From NCBI RefSeq assembly GCF_001042635.1, contig NZ_AP012331.1:2728001-2792000 (forward strand): a DNA stretch of 64,000 nt, in the 5' to 3' direction. Shown here piece after piece: positions 8,852-17,607 of the stretch. The translations under genes and the position numbers were made by a program. The notes under the pieces were generated by a model. The model was not told where the DNA came from, made no database searches, and saw nothing but the letters and a program-made list of their open reading frames with translations. Positions within the stretch are counted from its first letter, which is position 1. Every line of letters begins with the position of its first letter. Source of the stretch: Bifidobacterium scardovii JCM 12489 = DSM 13734. GTDB lineage: Bacteria > Actinomycetota > Actinomycetes > Actinomycetales > Bifidobacteriaceae.

Positions 8852-10333
8852 ATGGCACACCAGACCAGCCGTCCGGCGCAATCGCCGGCGCCCCGGCCGA
8901 CGCAATCGCCGGCGCGGCAGGCAGTGGACGCGATCAAGGGCATCAACCACAAACTCTTCGGCGGGTACGCGGAATTGCTGCGTATACCCCACACCGCGCG
9001 ATTCTCCATCGGCGCGGTGATCGCCTGCATGCCGTTCCCGATGGTCGGCATGACGATCACGATCGCCGTGCAGCACTACTACGGCAACTACTCGCTGGCC
9101 GGCGCCCTGACCGCCGTGCAGGCGATCGCCCTGGCCATCGTCTCGCCGCTGCTTGGCCGGCTCGTCGACACCTTCGGCCAGCGCCAGGTGTCGATCCCGA
9201 CGATCATCGTATGGACCATCGCCGCGTTCTCGCTGGTGACGTGCATCACCGCGCGCGTGCCGTCGTGGATCCTGTTCTGCATCGTGCCGTTCATGGCGGC
9301 GATCCCGCCGTGGGGCGCGATGAGCCGTTCGCGCTGGACCACCATGTTCAAGGGCGACCGCGAGCGCACCAACCGCGCCTTCTCACTCTCCAGCGTGTTC
9401 GACGAGTGCATGTGGGTCGTCGGCAACCCGCTCGCCTCGACGCTCGCCGTGATCTCCGGCGTGCTCGCGTTCTCGTTCACCGGCATGTGCGTGATCGTCG
9501 GCGCGCTGATGTTCCTCACCGAACTGACGACCGAGCCGCCGTCGCAGACCGTGCTGGCCGAGCGCGCCGGCATGACCCGCAAGGAGTACCGTGAGCACGA
9601 GGCCGCCAAGGCGCTGGTGCTGCAGGCCGAGGCCGCGGCCGACCACGCGCGCTGCAAGGCCCAGCATGAGGGCGCCTCGCCCGAGCAGGTCCAGGCGGCG
9701 GTCGACCGGGCCATCGCCGACGTGCGTTCCGGCAAGAAGGAGTCGATCTGGGGTGCCGGCATGCTGGCCGTGTACGTGACCTGGTTCTCGCTGGGCGCGT
9801 TCCAGTCCGCCACCGGCATCTCGATCATCGCGTTCGCCACCGAGCAGAACATGAAGCAGTACACGGGCTTCGTGTTCGCCTGCTTCTCGTTCAGCTCGCT
9901 GGTCGGTGCGCTCGTCTACGGCGCGAAGAACTGGATGATCCCGCTGTGGAAGCGCTTCTACTTCTGCCTGGCAGTGGTGAACATCGGCATCGGGTCGTTC
10001 CTGTTCGCGAACCACCTGTGGGTCATCATGCTGATCTATCTGCTGATCGGCGTGTGCCAGGCCCCGACGTGGATCAACGGCAACCAGCTGATGCTGCACC
10101 TTGTGCCGCCGACGCGCTTCACCGAGGGCGTGGCGTGGATGGGCGCGATGAACTCGATCGGGTCATCCGCCGGCTCGGCGATCGCCGGCGTGTTCATCGA
10201 CCGCATGGGGTCGCACGGCGGTTTCATGGTCGTGACCGTGCTGGCGCTCGCTTCGCTGGTGATCGCCTTCATCGGCTTCCCGCAGATCAAGTCCAGCACC
10301 GAAACGCCGGAGCTCACCGCGATCAACGTGTAA
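8852..10333 (+). CDS. MFS transporter, probably sugar
   Basis: A 493-residue integral membrane protein. Successive hydrophobic helices (FSIGAVIACMPFPMVGM, ALTAVQAIALAIVSPLLGRL, a DTFGQRQ loop after TM3) match the major facilitator fold. A hydrophilic central loop of about 60 residues (VLQAEAAADHARCKAQ ... SGKKES) splits the two six-helix halves. Substrate is unknown; proximity to a LacI regulator and GH43/GH42 genes suggests a sugar. The start at 8852 follows AAAGGAG. The stop codon falls inside a three-fold 11-bp direct repeat, and a hairpin terminator follows. Confidence 0.85.
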   Translation: MAHQTSRPAQSPAPRPTQSPARQAVDAIKGINHKLFGGYAELLRIPHTARFSIGAVIACMPFPMVGMTITIAVQHYYGNYSLAGALTAVQAIALAIVSPLLGRLVDTFGQRQVSIPTIIVWTIAAFSLVTCITARVPSWILFCIVPFMAAIPPWGAMSRSRWTTMFKGDRERTNRAFSLSSVFDECMWVVGNPLASTLAVISGVLAFSFTGMCVIVGALMFLTELTTEPPSQTVLAERAGMTRKEYREHEAAKALVLQAEAAADHARCKAQHEGASPEQVQAAVDRAIADVRSGKKESIWGAGMLAVYVTWFSLGAFQSATGISIIAFATEQNMKQYTGFVFACFSFSSLVGALVYGAKNWMIPLWKRFYFCLAVVNIGIGSFLFANHLWVIMLIYLLIGVCQAPTWINGNQLMLHLVPPTRFTEGVAWMGAMNSIGSSAGSAIAGVFIDRMGSHGGFMVVTVLALASLVIAFIGFPQIKSSTETPELTAINV

Positions 10334-10354
10334 TCAACGTGTAATCAACGTGTG
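10322..10354. repeat. Three tandem 11-bp units spanning the MFS stop codon
   Basis: ATCAACGTGTA occurs twice in tandem, followed by ATCAACGTGTG. The MFS stop TAA (10331-10333) ends the first unit. This probably arose by slippage. Confidence 0.8.
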
Positions 10355-10360
10355 AGAAAG

Positions 10361-10385
10361 GTCCGCCGGCAGTTCACCGGCGGAC
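10361..10385 (+). terminator. Hairpin after the MFS gene
   Basis: GTCCGCCGG and CCGGCGGAC arms with a short loop, 28 bp past the MFS stop. There is no U-tract, so the terminator role is likely but not certain. Confidence 0.55.
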
Positions 10386-10521
10386 TCACGGATAAAAGAA
10401 CGAGTACACGGATGCCATGCGCGGGTCGGATCCCGGTCCGGCGCGGTCTGCGAGCCCCGCCGGCGCGCGCCGGATCAAGGCCCGAGCCGCCGGGCCTCCG
10501 CTACCGGCCGGAACCCGATCC

Positions 10522-11553
10522 TTACCGGCGCACGCTGGACCCGCGGACCTCGAACGCGTAATCGGCGACCACACGCCGCGGCTCGCCGTCGTACACGCCG
10601 TCGATGCGGTCCAGCAGCAGCCGCACCGCCTTGTCCGCCAGATCCTCCATGTCGATGCGCACGGTGGAGATCGACGGCACGGTGTATTCGCCCAGCGAAA
10701 TGCCGTCGAAACCGACGATCCTCACATCGTCGGGCACGCGGATGCCCCGGTCGGCGAATCCGCGGATGGCGCCGAACGCCAATGAATCCGAGGCGCAGAA
10801 CAGCCCGTCGAAGGGCATGCCCATATCCGCCAGACGATGCGCGATCTCCCGGCCCGGTTCGACCAGCCACTCGCCGGGGAAGCACTGCTGCTCGGAGAGG
10901 GACCTGCCGGCGGACTCCAGCGCCTCGCGCATGCCTTCGAAGCGCTCCACATGCGTGTCCGCGCGGTCGCCCCGCACATCGGCCGCCAGATATTCCAATC
11001 CGACCGCCGCGATGGCATGGCACCCCTGTTCCAGCAGATGCGTCACCGCCGCCTTCGCGCCCTCGCGGCTGGGCGTCATCACCGTGTCCAGCACCGGCTC
11101 CGGCGTGCAGTCATCCAGCAGCACGGTCGGCCGGTTCATGCTCAGGCGCTTGATCTCCGAGGCGTCGATGCCCGTGGCGTTGAGGATGATGCCGTCGCAG
11201 ATCTGGTTCGAGATGTTGCCGACGGCCTCCTTGACGCTGCTGGTGTTCAATCCGGTCTGCAGCACCAGCGCCTGGTATCCATGGCGTTCGATCACCGTCA
11301 CGGCGGTCGCCGCGAACTTGGAATAGTAGTACGGGATGTCCAGCTCGTGCACCGCCACTTCGATGATCCGCGACTTGCCATACCGCAGGCTGCGGGCGGA
11401 CATGTTCGTCGAGTAGCCCAGCGCCTTCGCCGCCTTCATGACCTTGTCCATCGTGGCCGGAGAGACGTACTGGCCCCCACGCAGCGCATACGACACCGTC
11501 GCCGGAGACACCCCCGCCTTCTTCGCGACATCCTTCAACGTCACAACCATCAT
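10522..11553 (-). CDS. LacI-family transcriptional regulator
   Basis: A 343-residue repressor. The N-terminal HTH at residues 5-50 (LKDVAKKAGVSPATVSYALR) is followed by the hinge and a periplasmic-binding-like effector domain (FCASDSLAFGAIRGFADRGI, DDVRIVGFDGISLGEY, STVRIDMEDLADKAVRLLLD). It is divergent to the GH43 gene at 11791; the 22-bp perfect palindrome at 11713-11734 between them is its likely operator. A tandem MM start leaves the first residue ambiguous by one codon. The effector is probably a product of the adjacent glycosidases (inference). Confidence 0.92.
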   Translation of the reverse strand: MMVVTLKDVAKKAGVSPATVSYALRGGQYVSPATMDKVMKAAKALGYSTNMSARSLRYGKSRIIEVAVHELDIPYYYSKFAATAVTVIERHGYQALVLQTGLNTSSVKEAVGNISNQICDGIILNATGIDASEIKRLSMNRPTVLLDDCTPEPVLDTVMTPSREGAKAAVTHLLEQGCHAIAAVGLEYLAADVRGDRADTHVERFEGMREALESAGRSLSEQQCFPGEWLVEPGREIAHRLADMGMPFDGLFCASDSLAFGAIRGFADRGIRVPDDVRIVGFDGISLGEYTVPSISTVRIDMEDLADKAVRLLLDRIDGVYDGEPRRVVADYAFEVRGSSVRR

Positions 11554-11712
11554 TCACCTACCTGCATCCCGGCTCCGCAATGGAGGCGATCATCGACCGC
11601 CTTCCAACGCTATCGCATCCCGAGCCCGCTTCGCAAACCGGGGGCCCTGCCGCAGCGGCGACACCGCAACGCAAACCGCAGAAGCGCTCCCGCCTTGCTT
11701 TATCGATATCGC

Positions 11713-11734
11713 AACGATATGATATCATATCGTT
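11713..11734. promoter_or_regulatory. 22-bp perfect palindrome, candidate LacI operator
   Basis: Arms AACGATATGAT and ATCATATCGTT meet without a spacer. It lies 57 bp before the GH43 GTG start, in the divergent gap with the LacI gene. Smaller dyads TATCGATA and CGATATCG (11701-11711) abut it. LacI operators often have a central CG; this one has GATATC at its centre, so the regulator assignment is tentative. Confidence 0.6.
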
Positions 11735-11790
11735 ACGAACAGCGTGGAAGCTGCGAAGACGCATGGACATTCCCACACGAAAGGATTCCC

Positions 11791-13464
11791 GTGAACGGCA
11801 CCGCCCCCATCATCAACCCCGTGTTGCACGGATTTCACCCCGACCCCTCATGGATGTGGCATGACGGCAAGGCGTGGCTGGTCACCTCGTCGTTCGGCCT
11901 GGTGCCGGGGCTGCCCATATACACCTCGGCGGATCTGGCGCATTGGGACTACGCCGGCGCCGCCATCGACGCCACAGTCGCGGACAGGCTGTTTCTCGGA
12001 TACATCGCTTCGGACGAGCGAGGCGTCTTCGCGCCGAGCATCCGCGCGCTGGGCAGCGCGATCGTCATCGTCAGCACCGTGGTCAGCATCGACTCGCGGC
12101 GAGCCCTCGCCGACGGCGCCGACCCCGACGCCATCGCCGCCATGGAACGGGCCAACGGCAATTTCGCCCTCGTCTCCCACGACGGGGGCGCCACCTGGGA
12201 CGGCCCGTACTGGGTCGACGGCGCCACCGGCAACGACCCCGACCTGTTCATTGACGAGGACGGCACGGCATGGTGGGTCGGCAGCCACCAGTCCGCCAAT
12301 CCCCGATGGCCGTATCAGTCGGACATCTACATGCGCCGGCTGGATCTCGATCGCTGGACGTTGAACGGCCCGGAGCATGTCCTGTGGCACGGAGCGATGG
12401 AAGGCGCGACGTGGGCCGAGTCGCCGCATATCGTACGCAAGGACGGCTGGTACTACCTGTTCGCCGCCGAAGCCGGCACCGAACGGCGCCACGCCCAGTC
12501 CGCGGCACGGTCGAAGTCGCCGATCGGGCCGTACCAAGGCGACCCCTGCAACCCGATTCTCACGCACCGGCATCTCGGCGGGCGCTATCCGGTGCAGAAC
12601 ATCGGCCACTGCGACGTGCTGCGCGACGACGACGGCCAGTGGTGGGGCGTCTGCCTTGGCTCCCGTGTCATCGACGGATACAGTTTCATGGGGCGCGAAC
12701 CGTTCGTGTTCCCCGTGACCTGGGAGGACGACTGGCCGGTGCTCGCGCCCGGCGACGGGCTGGTGCCGCGCATCGTCGCGACCGACGGCAACCGGGCGTC
12801 CGCCGGTCGCACCGGAGAACACGCCGGAACAGCCGACGGTGCCGGCTCCGATGCCGCCATCGACCCGGGCGATACGCCGGATGCCGCAGCACACGACGAT
12901 TCATCCGCCGACCGCCCCGCATCGTGGCGCAGCATGGCCATCGGCGCCGATCACACTCTGCACACTCCCCTGCAGCCCGATTGGTCATGGGCCAAGGTCA
13001 CCGAAACGGATTTCTCCGTATTCGCCCTTCCCGAATCGACCGGAGAAATCCGCATCCAGCAGAATCAGGGCGTCTACGCCGCACTGCGCTTCGACGCCGA
13101 CACCAGAACCGCGGAGGGCGTCATCCGCAACGGCGGCGACCGGTCGATCCTCTGGCGCCGGCCCATCGAGGATGGCAAGGCCTATACGATCCGGCTCAAC
13201 GGCACACGCCTCGAGTTCCGAGATGAGCCAGCCTCCGCCGGAGCAGCAGACGCGCAGCCAACGACCACGGCCGAATCGCCGCTGCGCGTACGCATCGGCG
13301 ATGCGCCCCATGCCGGAATCGCCGCCGGCGGATACCCCCTGCACCGCGTCAACCCGTGCGATCCGCCATCAAGCCGATTGATCGCGCAGTGCGACGCCGC
13401 GTTCCTCAGCACCGAACGGGCCGGCGGGTATCTGGGCTGCCTGGCCGGGATTCGCCCGCGCTGA
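11791..13464 (+). CDS. GH43-family glycoside hydrolase (beta-xylosidase/arabinofuranosidase type)
   Basis: A 557-residue cytoplasmic enzyme. The five-blade propeller shows the GH43 catalytic set: Asp18 in GFHPDPSWM, an Asp in GNDPDLFIDEDG (149/151) and the acid Glu210 in WAESPHIVRKDGWYY. A C-terminal beta-sandwich from about residue 390 resembles those of GH43 xylosidases. Between them (about 335-385) is an Ala/Asp/Gly-rich insert that looks unstructured. The start is GTG at 11791, preceded by AAAGGA; no ATG fits the conserved N-terminus. Family members release xylose or arabinose from imported oligosaccharides. A hairpin terminator follows at 13514. Confidence 0.88.
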   Translation: MNGTAPIINPVLHGFHPDPSWMWHDGKAWLVTSSFGLVPGLPIYTSADLAHWDYAGAAIDATVADRLFLGYIASDERGVFAPSIRALGSAIVIVSTVVSIDSRRALADGADPDAIAAMERANGNFALVSHDGGATWDGPYWVDGATGNDPDLFIDEDGTAWWVGSHQSANPRWPYQSDIYMRRLDLDRWTLNGPEHVLWHGAMEGATWAESPHIVRKDGWYYLFAAEAGTERRHAQSAARSKSPIGPYQGDPCNPILTHRHLGGRYPVQNIGHCDVLRDDDGQWWGVCLGSRVIDGYSFMGREPFVFPVTWEDDWPVLAPGDGLVPRIVATDGNRASAGRTGEHAGTADGAGSDAAIDPGDTPDAAAHDDSSADRPASWRSMAIGADHTLHTPLQPDWSWAKVTETDFSVFALPESTGEIRIQQNQGVYAALRFDADTRTAEGVIRNGGDRSILWRRPIEDGKAYTIRLNGTRLEFRDEPASAGAADAQPTTTAESPLRVRIGDAPHAGIAAGGYPLHRVNPCDPPSSRLIAQCDAAFLSTERAGGYLGCLAGIRPR

Positions 13465-13513
13465 GCGCTCCGCCCACATCGAGCGTGGAGACGAAGCAAC
13501 GGACGATCGCCCC

Positions 13514-13555
13514 GGGCCCCGGAATGCGTGCTGCCGCGCACGCATTCCGGGGCCC
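13514..13555 (+). terminator. Long hairpin after the GH43 gene
   Basis: An 18-bp perfect stem (GGGCCCCGGAATGCGTGC with its inverse) and a six-base loop, 50 bp after the GH43 stop. Confidence 0.7.
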
Positions 13556-13576
13556 AGAACAACATCAGGCACCGGC

Positions 13577-13901
13577 CAGCATCCCGCGTCATTAATTCGT
13601 TAACAATGTCTGGCTCCCCTCTCTGAGGCTGAGCCGTGAAGCAAACGCCGGAGGCGTTTGCAGGCGAAGGCGAACGACAGCGAGCAGACAAGACTGCGGC
13701 CGTAAGGCCGTCCTTGATTGCGGACGAGCCGGCCGCGAAGCGGACTGAGGGGAGGACTACCACGAGCGCCTGAATCAAGCCATTCACATACGCCCCCAGT
13801 CGGGAACAATGCAGCGTCAAGCATTCGACCGCCCTCCGGCGCTACGCGCCACCTCCCGCCAGCGGGAGGATCAACCACTCAGCCATTTGCAAGACAGACC
13901 G
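13577..13901. repeat. Composite element: family A left end joined to family B right end
   Basis: The left part (CATCCCGCGTCATTAATTCG onward, about 200 bp) closely matches the inverted right half of the family A copy at 47863-48136. That match includes the block GAAGCAAACGCCGGAGGCG and the GCGGCCGTAAGGCCGTCC dyad. The right part (from about 13825) matches the right end of family B at 39689-39962 (CACCTCCCGCCAGCGGGA, AACCACTCAGCCATTTGC). No ORF of note. Confidence 0.75.
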
Positions 13902-13917
13902 CTTGGATACGAAGGTT

Positions 13918-14025
13918 CGAGTTGTCGGTGCATGGCCAAGTAGTGGAACCGATTGCAACGTGCATATTCATCGTTTTCCACGGCCAAATTGGCACTTATC
14001 TCAGCACCCACGCACCGACAACTCG
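13918..14025. repeat. Family C 108-bp inverted-repeat element, copy 2
   Basis: Bounded by CGAGTTGTCGGTGC and GCACCGACAACTCG. In inverse orientation it carries the conserved block GTTGCAATCGGTTCCACTAC shared with the copies at 642 and 50190. It lies 16 bp beyond the composite A/B element. Confidence 0.85.
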
Positions 14026-14175
14026 AATCTTTGCTACATTGCGCCCCGACCCATGCCATATCGGGCGGCGCACCACGCCTTCGCCGTGCCATACGCAGCA
14101 CATCACGAACAGCGTATAGGCGCAACGCATCTCGCACAGCGCGTTACGGAACACCGTACTATACGGCGCACCGCG

Positions 14176-15201
14176 TCATACGCGGCGTGCAAGCAATGCA
14201 TACTGGGCTGCGTTCAGCGCCACCACCGAGCCGTGCTTGGCTCCGACCGGCAAACGATATTCGCTCTGCGGCAGCGGCCGGAACCCGTGCTCGCGCGCCA
14301 GACCATCGGATATCAGCGCGATATACCCCCGCTTTGCCCCGGTGTACTCGTCGATCAGCAGCACGACGCGGCCATCGGGCAGCATATAGGCGTCCGGCCC
14401 CTCATATCCTCCGCGCAACGCCTCCAACAACCGCTGCGGTATCGTCCGCCACGGCCCGAACACCCCGTCTTCCGACACCTGCTGCAGCACTCCCAATGCG
14501 GCCTCGTCCTTGAGGAACCGCATGCAAAGGCCACGGTCCAACGGAATGTAGCAGGGGTCGATCACCTTGACCGCATCGCCGTCGAGCAGGAACGGGGCAT
14601 CAAACGAACGGAAATCGGCGGTCCAGCACGCCCAGAGCCGCTGGCTCCCGTACCGGTCGGACGGCGTGGCGCTCGACCAGTACAGCAGGTAGCGCCGCGT
14701 ATCCTCATCGAAGAGGGCGCGTGGCGCCCACACGTTGCCGGCCCCGATGCCGGCCGCCACATCGGGCAGCCATGCATCGACGACGCGCATCGCGCCATCC
14801 AGACGCCATACGCAGATCGCCGTGCTGCCCCTGCTGGTCATGCTCGGCCAGTCTATGGTCCCGTCCGCGGCCCGGTACCGCATCGACCACATATCCAGAT
14901 CCGTGCCGAGCAGCATGAACCCATCCCCATCGGCGTCACGGCACAGGAACGGGTCGCGCACCGCACGGTCGCCGCCCGCGGACACCGCAATCGGCCGACC
15001 CTGGTCAGAATCCCTCCAATGCAGCCCGTCACGGCTGATCGCCGCGTACACCTGCTGCCGGTCCTCGCCGGAACCGCTCCCGCTGTAGCCACCCCCTCCG
15101 GAGCCGCTCCCACCGGAGGCCTTCCCGCCACGGAAGAAGCAATATACGTACCCGCCGATCAGATGCGGCGGCACCGCGGCGAATTCACTGTGCCATCTCA
15201 T
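14176..15201 (-). CDS. Five-bladed propeller glycoside hydrolase, GH43-like
   Basis: A 341-residue protein without a signal peptide. Propeller strands and acidic motifs (RDPFLCRDADGDGFMLLGTD, DPCYIPLDRGLCMRFLKDE, YEGPDAYMLPDGRVVLLID) resemble GH43 and related GH32/GH68-clan folds. The YEGPDAY segment matches the EGP motif carrying the general acid. An unusual Gly/Ser-rich insert at residues 27-45 follows the first strand. It is the last gene of the GH42-ABC cluster on the minus strand, 272 bp after the second permease. The start at 15201 is backed by AAAGGAG. An alpha-arabinosidase role is plausible but unproven. Confidence 0.75.
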   Translation of the reverse strand: MRWHSEFAAVPPHLIGGYVYCFFRGGKASGGSGSGGGGYSGSGSGEDRQQVYAAISRDGLHWRDSDQGRPIAVSAGGDRAVRDPFLCRDADGDGFMLLGTDLDMWSMRYRAADGTIDWPSMTSRGSTAICVWRLDGAMRVVDAWLPDVAAGIGAGNVWAPRALFDEDTRRYLLYWSSATPSDRYGSQRLWACWTADFRSFDAPFLLDGDAVKVIDPCYIPLDRGLCMRFLKDEAALGVLQQVSEDGVFGPWRTIPQRLLEALRGGYEGPDAYMLPDGRVVLLIDEYTGAKRGYIALISDGLAREHGFRPLPQSEYRLPVGAKHGSVVALNAAQYALLARRV

Positions 15202-15473
15202 CCGGCACTCCTTTCGACACATATCTCGGCACCCATTGCCGGCCCCGGTGCCCGTCGCCGAGAAGGTGCGCAACCGAGGAAACGCCAATCACCGGCCCCG
15301 CGGAACCGGCGCCGCGCACACGAAGCAGCCCTCCACGCGCGGCGACCACCGATCCCGAGAAAACCGACGCCGCACGGAGGCGCAAGTCTCCCCCGCATCG
15401 CGCCGAAGCCCAACAAAAAGCGGGCTCCGCGCCACATCAGCGCGAAACCCGCAGTCATTGCCATTCGCGCCGT

Positions 15474-16379
15474 TCAGCCCTTCACCGAGCCGGCGACCAG
15501 ACCAGAGACGATCCACTTCTGGCAGAGCACGAAAAAGATGAAGATCGGCACTAGCGCGATCACCGTGGTCGCCATGAAGCTCGGCCAGTCCGTGGTGAAC
15601 TGCCCGACCGCATTGTAGACCTGCAGGATCACGGTCTTCAGCTCGGCCGAGGAGATGAACACGTTCGGCGTCATGAAGTCGTTCCATGTGCCCATCGTCT
15701 GGAACACGACCACCGTTGTCAGGATCGGCCGGATCAGCGGCAGCACGATGGACCAGTAGATGCGCCACGGGCTCGCGCCGTCGATGCGCGCCGCCTCGAT
15801 GAGCTCGAACGGCAGCGTGCGCATATAGCCGACGATCAGGTAGTAGCAGAACACCGCGCCGCCGAGATACATCACGACCAGGCCCTCCAGCGTGTTGACC
15901 AGCCCGGCCGAGGCCTCCATGCGGTACAGCGGGATCAGCGTGGCCTGCCCCGGGATCACGAACGCGACCATCAGCAGCACGCCCACGAACGAGGTGAAGA
16001 ACGACCGCCGCAGGATCATGCCGTAGGCGGCGAGCGAGCCGATCAGCACCTGGAACGCCACGCCGGCGACCGTCACGATGATGGTGTTCGCGAAGCTGCG
16101 CACCATCGTCCCCTCGCTGAACGCCGTGGTGTAGTTGTCGAACACCCACTGTCGCGGCAATCCGAGCGGATTGACGGCCATCTCGGTGGTGGTCTTGAAG
16201 CTGTTGATCACGATGTACCACAGCGGGATCGCGCACACCAGCGCCAGCGCGAGCACCACGACGGAACGCAGCGCCGAGCGCGCCGCCTCCCGCTGACTGA
16301 GCGTCATGCCCTTGCGGCCGCCGCGCCCGAGGCACTCCCGGCGCGCGGCATACGGAATGTTCAATGCGGAATCAGTCAT
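15474..16379 (-). CDS. Sugar ABC transporter permease, MalG/CUT1 type
   Basis: A 301-residue permease with six TM helices. The C-terminal half holds the EAA loop (ELIEAARIDGASPWRIYWSI) that docks on the ATPase. It belongs to the CUT1 family importing oligosaccharides. Its ATG overlaps the TAA of the upstream permease by one base (TAATG), indicating translational coupling. No ATPase gene is present in the cluster, as is usual where a shared MsiK-like ATPase serves several importers. Confidence 0.92.
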   Translation of the reverse strand: MTDSALNIPYAARRECLGRGGRKGMTLSQREAARSALRSVVVLALALVCAIPLWYIVINSFKTTTEMAVNPLGLPRQWVFDNYTTAFSEGTMVRSFANTIIVTVAGVAFQVLIGSLAAYGMILRRSFFTSFVGVLLMVAFVIPGQATLIPLYRMEASAGLVNTLEGLVVMYLGGAVFCYYLIVGYMRTLPFELIEAARIDGASPWRIYWSIVLPLIRPILTTVVVFQTMGTWNDFMTPNVFISSAELKTVILQVYNAVGQFTTDWPSFMATTVIALVPIFIFFVLCQKWIVSGLVAGSVKG

Positions 16380-17359
16380 TATGCGAACCTCTTGGAAATC
16401 AGGGACGTGACGCCCATCTGGATGAAGACGACCACGGCCGTGACCGCCGTGAACATGACGGCCAGCGCCGATCCGACGCCGTACTGGCCCTGCGAGATGC
16501 CCTGCACGATGATCGACTGCGTCACGGTGTTCGTGGAGAACCCCGGGCCGCCCTTGGTCATGGTGAACGGCAGATCGTAGACCTTCAGACCGCCCGACAG
16601 CAGCAGGAACGTGGACACGCCGACGCCCGGCACCAGCTGCGGCAGGGTGATGTGGAAGAACTGCTGGCGCGAGTTGGCGCCGTCGACCGCGGCCTGCTCG
16701 TACAGATCGCTTGGTATGGACTGCAGATACGCCAGATACAGCGTGGCGTGCCAGCCGACCTGCGCCCACACCGCGATGAAGATCACGCAGAAGCGGGCCA
16801 TGCCGGTGCTGGCGATCCACGGCTGCGCCGGGATGCCGACATACGACAGGATCGTGTTGGCCAAGCCGGTGTCGGTCGGCGAGAAGATGTACTTCCAGAT
16901 CATGCCCATGATGGCCAGCGACGGCACCGAGAAAAAGAAGAACAGCGATCGCGCGAAATTGCGCCCGAAAAACTTCTTGTTCAGCGTCACCGCCAGCGGG
17001 ATGGCCAGCACGGTGATGGCCACGGTGGTGCCCACGGTGTAGATCACCGTGAAACCGAGCCCCTGCAGGATGGAGGGGTCCGAAAACACCTTGGCGTAGT
17101 TCTTCAGGCCGACGAAGTGCAGGTCCAGATTGTAGCCGTTGAAATCCGTCAGCGAGTAGTACACGGTCTGCCCTAGCGGAATCGCGTACAGCACGATGAA
17201 CACGGCGATGATCGGCAGCAGGAACCGAAACGACGTGAAGTCGGCCAGCAGCCCCGGGCTGCGCGAGAAGATGCCGGATCTTCTTCGCGCCTCGATGGCG
17301 CCGGCCATCCTTGCCCGTTTCCCCGCCAGGGAAACCGTTACGGTGGATTGCATACTCAT
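16379..17359 (-). CDS. Sugar ABC transporter permease, MalF/CUT1 type
   Basis: A 326-residue permease with six TM helices after a cytoplasmic N-terminus of about 40 residues (RRRSGIFSRSPGLLAD). It has the EAA motif (YEQAAVDGANSRQQFFHITL) and the conserved ending FTMTKGGPGFSTNTV. It forms the membrane channel with the MalG-type protein encoded immediately downstream. The start Met-Ser-Met at 17359 is preceded by AAGGAGCA. Confidence 0.92.
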   Translation of the reverse strand: MSMQSTVTVSLAGKRARMAGAIEARRRSGIFSRSPGLLADFTSFRFLLPIIAVFIVLYAIPLGQTVYYSLTDFNGYNLDLHFVGLKNYAKVFSDPSILQGLGFTVIYTVGTTVAITVLAIPLAVTLNKKFFGRNFARSLFFFFSVPSLAIMGMIWKYIFSPTDTGLANTILSYVGIPAQPWIASTGMARFCVIFIAVWAQVGWHATLYLAYLQSIPSDLYEQAAVDGANSRQQFFHITLPQLVPGVGVSTFLLLSGGLKVYDLPFTMTKGGPGFSTNTVTQSIIVQGISQGQYGVGSALAVMFTAVTAVVVFIQMGVTSLISKRFA

Positions 17360-17499
17360 GTGCCTTGCTCCTTAACTGCACCTGCGTCTTGTTGGTCTCG
17401 CCGCCCCACCCGCGTCATCGGCCCGGCCGCGCGAGACGAACCGCGCGGGTTTGGATATGCGGGCTTAGCCGTACGGGCGTGGCCGTATGGGCCCCGACC

Positions 17500-17525
17500 G
17501 TGCGGGCCCGGCGACGGGCCCGCAC
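17500..17525 (-). terminator. Hairpin between the binding-protein and permease genes
   Basis: GTGCGGGCCCG and CGGGCCCGCAC around a GCGA tetraloop, in the 248-bp gap. A hairpin here commonly stabilises the binding-protein mRNA or attenuates permease expression, giving excess binding protein. That role is inferred. Confidence 0.55.
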
Positions 17526-17607
17526 ACCGCCATCGGCTGCACTTGCGCGGATGGCCGGAATCCTGAGGATTCGCCTTCGTCCAGCTCAGCTCCCCATTCA
17601 GCTCAGC

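Noticed and set aside
13577-14025. An insertion sequence with its own transposase
   Set aside because: No frame with DDE or HUH motifs; only short non-coding inverted-repeat elements are seen.
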